From NCBI GenBank assembly GCA_902363675.1, contig CABJAV010000002.1, positions 187,583-251,582 of the forward strand: a DNA stretch of 64,000 bases, in the 5' to 3' direction. The position numbers and the translations under genes are program-made. Within the stretch, counting starts at the first letter, position 1, and each line of letters starts with the position of its first letter. Below the pieces are notes generated by a model. It had not been told where the DNA came from. It made no database searches and saw only the letters and a program-made list of their open reading frames with translations. Below are positions 60,279 to 64,000 of this stretch, in pieces. Origin of the DNA: Lachnospiraceae bacterium (GTDB lineage: Bacteria; Bacillota; Clostridia; Lachnospirales; Lachnospiraceae).

Positions 60279-61092
60279 TCTGTTAAAACAATGTTATGTT
60301 GTTAATTCGGATGGGGGAAAACGAATTATTAATTCGGATCAAAGACTTGCAAGATCAAATTCTCATAATACCGATATCGACATACATAAAGAATTGCCGA
60401 TTATGCCGAAATTAGATGGAATTTCAGCAGTTCCGACTGGAGATCCAGCAAAGGAAATACAGAAAATTAAAGCGGACGCGGAAAAAATCCGTCAGGTAAC
60501 ACTTGAAGTTGCAAAGAGGGAAGCCCAAAGTATTATTGAAAATGCACAGATAAAAGCCCAGCAGGTTCTGCAGGAAGCTGGAGAAAAAGCTAATCAGCTG
60601 ATGGAAGAACAGAAAAAAATAGGCTATATGGAGGGCGGCAAGGAAAAAGAAGCAGCTTTAGAAGCCGAGTATTGTGAAAAAGAACAGGGACTGGAAACAA
60701 GAAAACAAGAACTGGAAAGTCAGTATGAAAAAAACGTCAATGCTATGGAAGGCGATATCGTCGATGCTGTAATTCAGGTTTTTGACAAGGTTTTTCATAT
60801 TCAGTTTGAAAATAAAAGAGAAATTTTATATTCATTAGTGAAAAATGTGTTACTGGATATTGAAGTTGGCGATGAAATTCGCATTCATGTAAATGAGGAA
60901 AATCGCGAGATTATTGAAGCACACATGGATGAAATTCGCGAAATTGTTGGTCAGAAAGTTGCAATAGAATTTGTGCATGATGCAAAATTGAAAGATGATC
61001 AATGCAAGATAGAAACTTCTTTTGGTGTGTTTGATTGTGGAATTGATACACAACTTGATAATCTTTTGAAGGATATTAAGTCACTTGTGTAA
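60271..61092 (+). CDS. fliH: Flagellar assembly protein FliH
   Basis: 273 residues from TTG 60271, eleven bases after GGAGG; ATG 60262 in the same frame is too close to that site. Long coiled coil (about 65-160, rich in Ala/Glu/Lys/Gln) and a C-terminal domain (VFDKVFHIQFENKREILYSLVKNVL) as in FliH/YscL. It holds and regulates the FliI ATPase. Confidence 0.88.
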   Translation: MSNLLKQCYVVNSDGGKRIINSDQRLARSNSHNTDIDIHKELPIMPKLDGISAVPTGDPAKEIQKIKADAEKIRQVTLEVAKREAQSIIENAQIKAQQVLQEAGEKANQLMEEQKKIGYMEGGKEKEAALEAEYCEKEQGLETRKQELESQYEKNVNAMEGDIVDAVIQVFDKVFHIQFENKREILYSLVKNVLLDIEVGDEIRIHVNEENREIIEAHMDEIREIVGQKVAIEFVHDAKLKDDQCKIETSFGVFDCGIDTQLDNLLKDIKSLV

Positions 61093-61110
61093 AGATATTG
61101 GAGCATATTT

Positions 61111-62421
61111 GTGATAGAGAATGCAAAAAAATATTTGCAGCTTATGGATCGTACATTTTATAATAGTTATGGAAAAGTTGCAAAGGTAGTTGGACTTACA
61201 ATTGAATCAGTTGGACCGAAAGCACGTTTGGGAGATTTATGCAGAATATATCCCGGGGAAGATCAGAAGGAACATGTGATTGCTGAAGTGGTAGGATTTC
61301 ATGATTCTAAATTGATTTTAATGCCGGTAGACAGTGTGGAAGGCGTTGGTGTTGGATGCGTAGTAGAGAATACCGGGCATCCTTTGTCTGTTTTAGTGAG
61401 CGATGAGTTACTTGGACATACGCTGGATGGAATTGGACGTCTTACCGACTGCGATAAGGAAGTTCAGGGAGAGTATTATCCACTGGAACAGGCACCACCG
61501 GATCCAATGGAACGTGAAATTATCAGTGAAGTGTTGCCTTTGGGGGTAAAGGCGGTAGACGGCCTGATCACAGTTGGAAAAGGGCAAAGAATCGGTGTTT
61601 TTGCGGGCTCGGGAGTGGGCAAGAGTACGTTGCTTGGTATGTTTGCCCGTAATACGAAGGCTGATGTTAATGTGATTGCACTGATTGGTGAGCGTGGTCG
61701 AGAGGTGCGTGAGTTTATTGAACGAGATCTTGGACCGGAAGGCATGGCCAGGTCAGTGGTTGTCGTTGCAACTTCAGATAAGCCGGCATTAATTCGAAAT
61801 AAGTGTGCGAAAACGGCGACAGCGGTTGCAGAATATTTCCGTGATCAGGGAAAAGATGTTTTGCTGATGATGGATTCTATGACTCGATTTTCACAGGCTC
61901 AAAGAGAAATTGGATTGGCATCTGGAGAACCACCGGTTACAAGAGGGTATCCACCGAGCGTGTATTCGGAGATGCCGAAACTGCTGGAACGGGCAGGAAC
62001 AAATGATAAAGGTTCCATTACAGGACTTTATACAGTATTGGTGGATGGTGATGATTTTAATGAACCGATTACAGACACGGCTAGAGGAATTTTGGATGGC
62101 CATATTATGCTGGATCGTAAACTGGGACATAAAAATCATTATCCGGCTATTGATATTTTGCAGAGTATTTCCCGTGTCATGAATTCAATTGTAACAAAAG
62201 AGCACAAAACCTTAGCCGGAAAATTAAAAAATGTTCTTGCAACATATAATGAGGCGGAGGACTTGATTAATATTGGTGCATATAAGAATGGTTCCAATCC
62301 GGATATTGATTATGCAATAAAAAAAATTAAAGATGTTAATGCTTTTTTATGTCAGGGAACGGACGAAAAATTTACATTTGATGAAGAGATAGAATTACTT
62401 GCAAAAGTATTCGAAAATTAA
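61111..62421 (+). CDS. fliI: Flagellar export ATPase FliI
   Basis: 436 residues from GTG 61111 (GGAG seven bases upstream). Walker A GVFAGSGVGKSTLLG near residues 165-179, Walker B DVLLMMDSMTRFSQAQRE, and GEPPVTRGYPPSVYS, typical of the FliI/YscN group. Energises type III export of flagellar proteins with FliH and FliJ. Confidence 0.97.
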   Translation: MIENAKKYLQLMDRTFYNSYGKVAKVVGLTIESVGPKARLGDLCRIYPGEDQKEHVIAEVVGFHDSKLILMPVDSVEGVGVGCVVENTGHPLSVLVSDELLGHTLDGIGRLTDCDKEVQGEYYPLEQAPPDPMEREIISEVLPLGVKAVDGLITVGKGQRIGVFAGSGVGKSTLLGMFARNTKADVNVIALIGERGREVREFIERDLGPEGMARSVVVVATSDKPALIRNKCAKTATAVAEYFRDQGKDVLLMMDSMTRFSQAQREIGLASGEPPVTRGYPPSVYSEMPKLLERAGTNDKGSITGLYTVLVDGDDFNEPITDTARGILDGHIMLDRKLGHKNHYPAIDILQSISRVMNSIVTKEHKTLAGKLKNVLATYNEAEDLINIGAYKNGSNPDIDYAIKKIKDVNAFLCQGTDEKFTFDEEIELLAKVFEN

Positions 62422-62445
62422 TCAGTTTTGAAGGAGATGTAGCGT

Positions 62446-62883
62446 ATGGCGAAATTTGTCTACCAGATGCAGAATATTCTAGATATTAAACTGAAACTGG
62501 AAACACAGGCAAAGATGGCTTATAGTGCAGCAAACCAAAAATATCTGGATGAACAAAATGTGTTACAGGAATATATTATTCGACGAATGGGGTATGAAAA
62601 AAAATTAAAAAGTGCTATGACAGGAAAGTTGGATATGGCAGAAGTATCTCGTGCACGAGCTGACTTGAATAATATGAAAACGATTGTGCGTAGACAGATG
62701 ATGGAAGTTCATAAAGCGGAAAAGGCAATGGAAGAGGCTCGTGATAAACTGAATGAAGTTGTGCAGGAAAGAAAGGTTCAGGAAAAACTGAGAGAAAAGG
62801 CATTTGAGGAATTTAAGCATGAACTTGCTGAAGCAGAAACAAAAGAAATAGATGAACTGGTAAGTTATACTTACAATAAATAA
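62446..62883 (+). CDS. fliJ: Flagellar export protein FliJ
   Basis: 145 residues, one long coiled-coil hairpin (FVYQMQNILDIKLKLETQAK...VVQERKVQEKLREKAFEEFK). This is the FliJ form, the stalk of the export ATPase. AAGGAGATG upstream. Confidence 0.93.
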   Translation: MAKFVYQMQNILDIKLKLETQAKMAYSAANQKYLDEQNVLQEYIIRRMGYEKKLKSAMTGKLDMAEVSRARADLNNMKTIVRRQMMEVHKAEKAMEEARDKLNEVVQERKVQEKLREKAFEEFKHELAEAETKEIDELVSYTYNK

Positions 62884-62896
62884 AGGAGAAATCCCA

Positions 62897-63688
62897 ATGG
62901 CGAAAAAAGACAGAGATAAAGAAAAAGAAATTGATAAAGAAGAAAATAAGGAACTGGATGAAGAAAAAGAGGGCGGAAAAGGTGTGTTAGCCCTTGTTAC
63001 AGTTCTTATCATCATTATCTGGCTTGGAATTATAGCTATTCTGATTAAAACAGATGTTGGGGGCTTTGGGTCGACGGTGCTTTATCCTATATTAAAGGAT
63101 GTCCCGTATATCAACAAAATTCTCCCGAATCAGGAAAGCACACAAGGTACTTATGAAACGGCAGATACGCAGTACCAGTACTCCTCTTTAGATGATGCGG
63201 TCAATCGTATCAAAGAATTGGAATTGCAGTTAGATGAAGCACAGAATAAAAAGAAAAAAGACAAACAGACAATTAAGGATTTGAAAAAACAAATCAAAGA
63301 TTTGTCTAGCTATAAAAAAGATCAGGCAGCCTTTGAAAAGGAAAAAGAAAAATTTTATGAAGAGGTTGTTTTTTCTGATGAAGCACCCGATATAAATGAA
63401 TATAAGACTTATTATGAAAGCATTGATCCAGAGAATGCGGAAGTCTTATATAAACAAGTTGTTGAACAGATTACCTACGATGATGAGGTTCAGGATTACG
63501 CGAAGACATATTCGCAAATGAAACCAAAGGAAGCAGCTGCCATTTTTGATACAATGACAGACAACCTGGGACTGGTTTCCGATATACTGATGTGTATGGG
63601 AGCACAGGCGAGGGCGGATATTCTTGGCAAGATGAATGCGGAGACTGCGGCGAAGCTGACGGAAATCATGGAACCATCAAAGAAGTAG
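62897..63688 (+). CDS. MotE-like protein with MgtE N-terminal domain
   Basis: 263 residues. Charged N-terminus, one membrane helix (about 29-49), a coiled coil (about 100-150), and a C-terminal MgtE_N-type domain (QMKPKEAAAIFDTMTDNLGLVSDILMCMGAQARADILGKM). Between fliJ and fliK this is the usual place of MotE-like proteins, which stabilise the stator or help export. Confidence 0.85.
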   Translation: MAKKDRDKEKEIDKEENKELDEEKEGGKGVLALVTVLIIIIWLGIIAILIKTDVGGFGSTVLYPILKDVPYINKILPNQESTQGTYETADTQYQYSSLDDAVNRIKELELQLDEAQNKKKKDKQTIKDLKKQIKDLSSYKKDQAAFEKEKEKFYEEVVFSDEAPDINEYKTYYESIDPENAEVLYKQVVEQITYDDEVQDYAKTYSQMKPKEAAAIFDTMTDNLGLVSDILMCMGAQARADILGKMNAETAAKLTEIMEPSKK

Positions 63689-63717
63689 TGATCTGGAAAA
63701 AGAAAGGAGGGACGTGC

Positions 63718-64000
63718 TTGGCAAGTGCAAATGTATTTAATGTAGGATCTGCAAAACAGAATCAGATGTTAAGTGCAAACGTTGCAGCTGGCAAAACAAA
63801 GGCTGACAAGTCTGATAAAGTGGCTGTATTTTCGACGATAATGAATGCAAACTACTCTACAAATCCAAATGTTACTAACGTGATGGATCAGCATTCAAAT
63901 TCAGATGCGAAAAATACAGATGCTGTGAGTGCAAACTATGAGCGGTATCAATATTGCGATAAGCAAATTGATCCTTCTAATCCGATTGCTGAAAAAATTA
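63718..64000 (+). CDS. fliK: Flagellar hook-length control protein FliK, 5' part
   Basis: Starts at TTG 63718, seven bases after AAAGGAGG. The readable 94 residues (MASANVFNVGSAKQNQML...) are Asn/Ser/Ala/Lys-rich and disordered, as the N-terminus of FliK is. Cut by the window end. Named by its position after fliJ and the MotE-like gene; no diagnostic C-terminal domain can be seen. Confidence 0.7.
   Translation, partial: MASANVFNVGSAKQNQMLSANVAAGKTKADKSDKVAVFSTIMNANYSTNPNVTNVMDQHSNSDAKNTDAVSANYERYQYCDKQIDPSNPIAEKI

Overview
The window comes from a motile, spore-forming Lachnospiraceae-like Firmicute of the Roseburia/Agathobacter type. The evidence is the cotJ spore-coat operon, sigK, codY and topA next to a flgB-flgC-fliEFGHIJ flagellar operon, strong GGAGG ribosome binding sites, and moderate-to-high AT content. 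The genus is an inference from gene order and protein character.

Layout. Positions 1-1690 hold the end of a coiled-coil membrane protein gene, then cotJA, cotJB and the first 30 codons of cotJC, behind a sequence that fits a sigma-E promoter. Positions 1691-42780 are a 41.1-kb siphovirus-type prophage inserted inside cotJC. Positions 42781-43301 are the rest of cotJC, in frame with the left part. Removing the prophage at the predicted crossover gives an uninterrupted 203-residue CotJC. The prophage carries a large serine recombinase with its stop codon 34 bp from the left attachment core. The arrangement is that of a sporulation intervening element, like skin in sigK or SPbeta in spsM, but in cotJC.

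Prophage map. The left arm reads leftwards: recombinase, a zinc-ribbon membrane protein, an ImmA/IrrE peptidase and a CI-like repressor. A divergent promoter/operator region follows. The early region reads rightwards: a Cro-like regulator, small proteins, DUF1351, ERF annealing protein, a NinB-like protein, an HNH-type nuclease, RusA, a DnaD-like replication protein, DUF551, Lar, an ASCH-like protein, a PAPS-reductase-like protein, and three DNA methyltransferases in a row. A short block of membrane and regulatory genes includes a frameshifted LexA-like gene. The late region starts at about 19.95 kb: terminases, portal, a MuF head protein with a C-terminal papain-like toxin domain plus a probable immunity gene, scaffold, capsid, connectors, tail, tape measure, a tail tip with an S74 chaperone, two related fibre proteins (one with a metallophosphoesterase domain), XhlA, holin and amidase.

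Four intergenic copies of one promoter element (TTGGTACAAA, then 18 bp, then a TATAAT-like box, always 28 bp start to start) sit next to terminators or terminator-like hairpins at the head of the late modules. They are probably the target of a phage late activator. The copies flanking the capsid region appear to produce a short terminated RNA and a structured 190-nt leader.

The host region after the prophage reads: gltX, a UvrD-like helicase, a DUF1292 gene on the minus strand, a GH13-family protein that has lost all three catalytic carboxylates, a DUF5662 protein, sigK (intact, with no skin element and no pro-sequence), yifB/comM, dprA, topA, codY with CodY-box-like sites over its own promoter, and the start of the flagellar basal-body operon, which runs off the end of the window inside a fliK-like gene.
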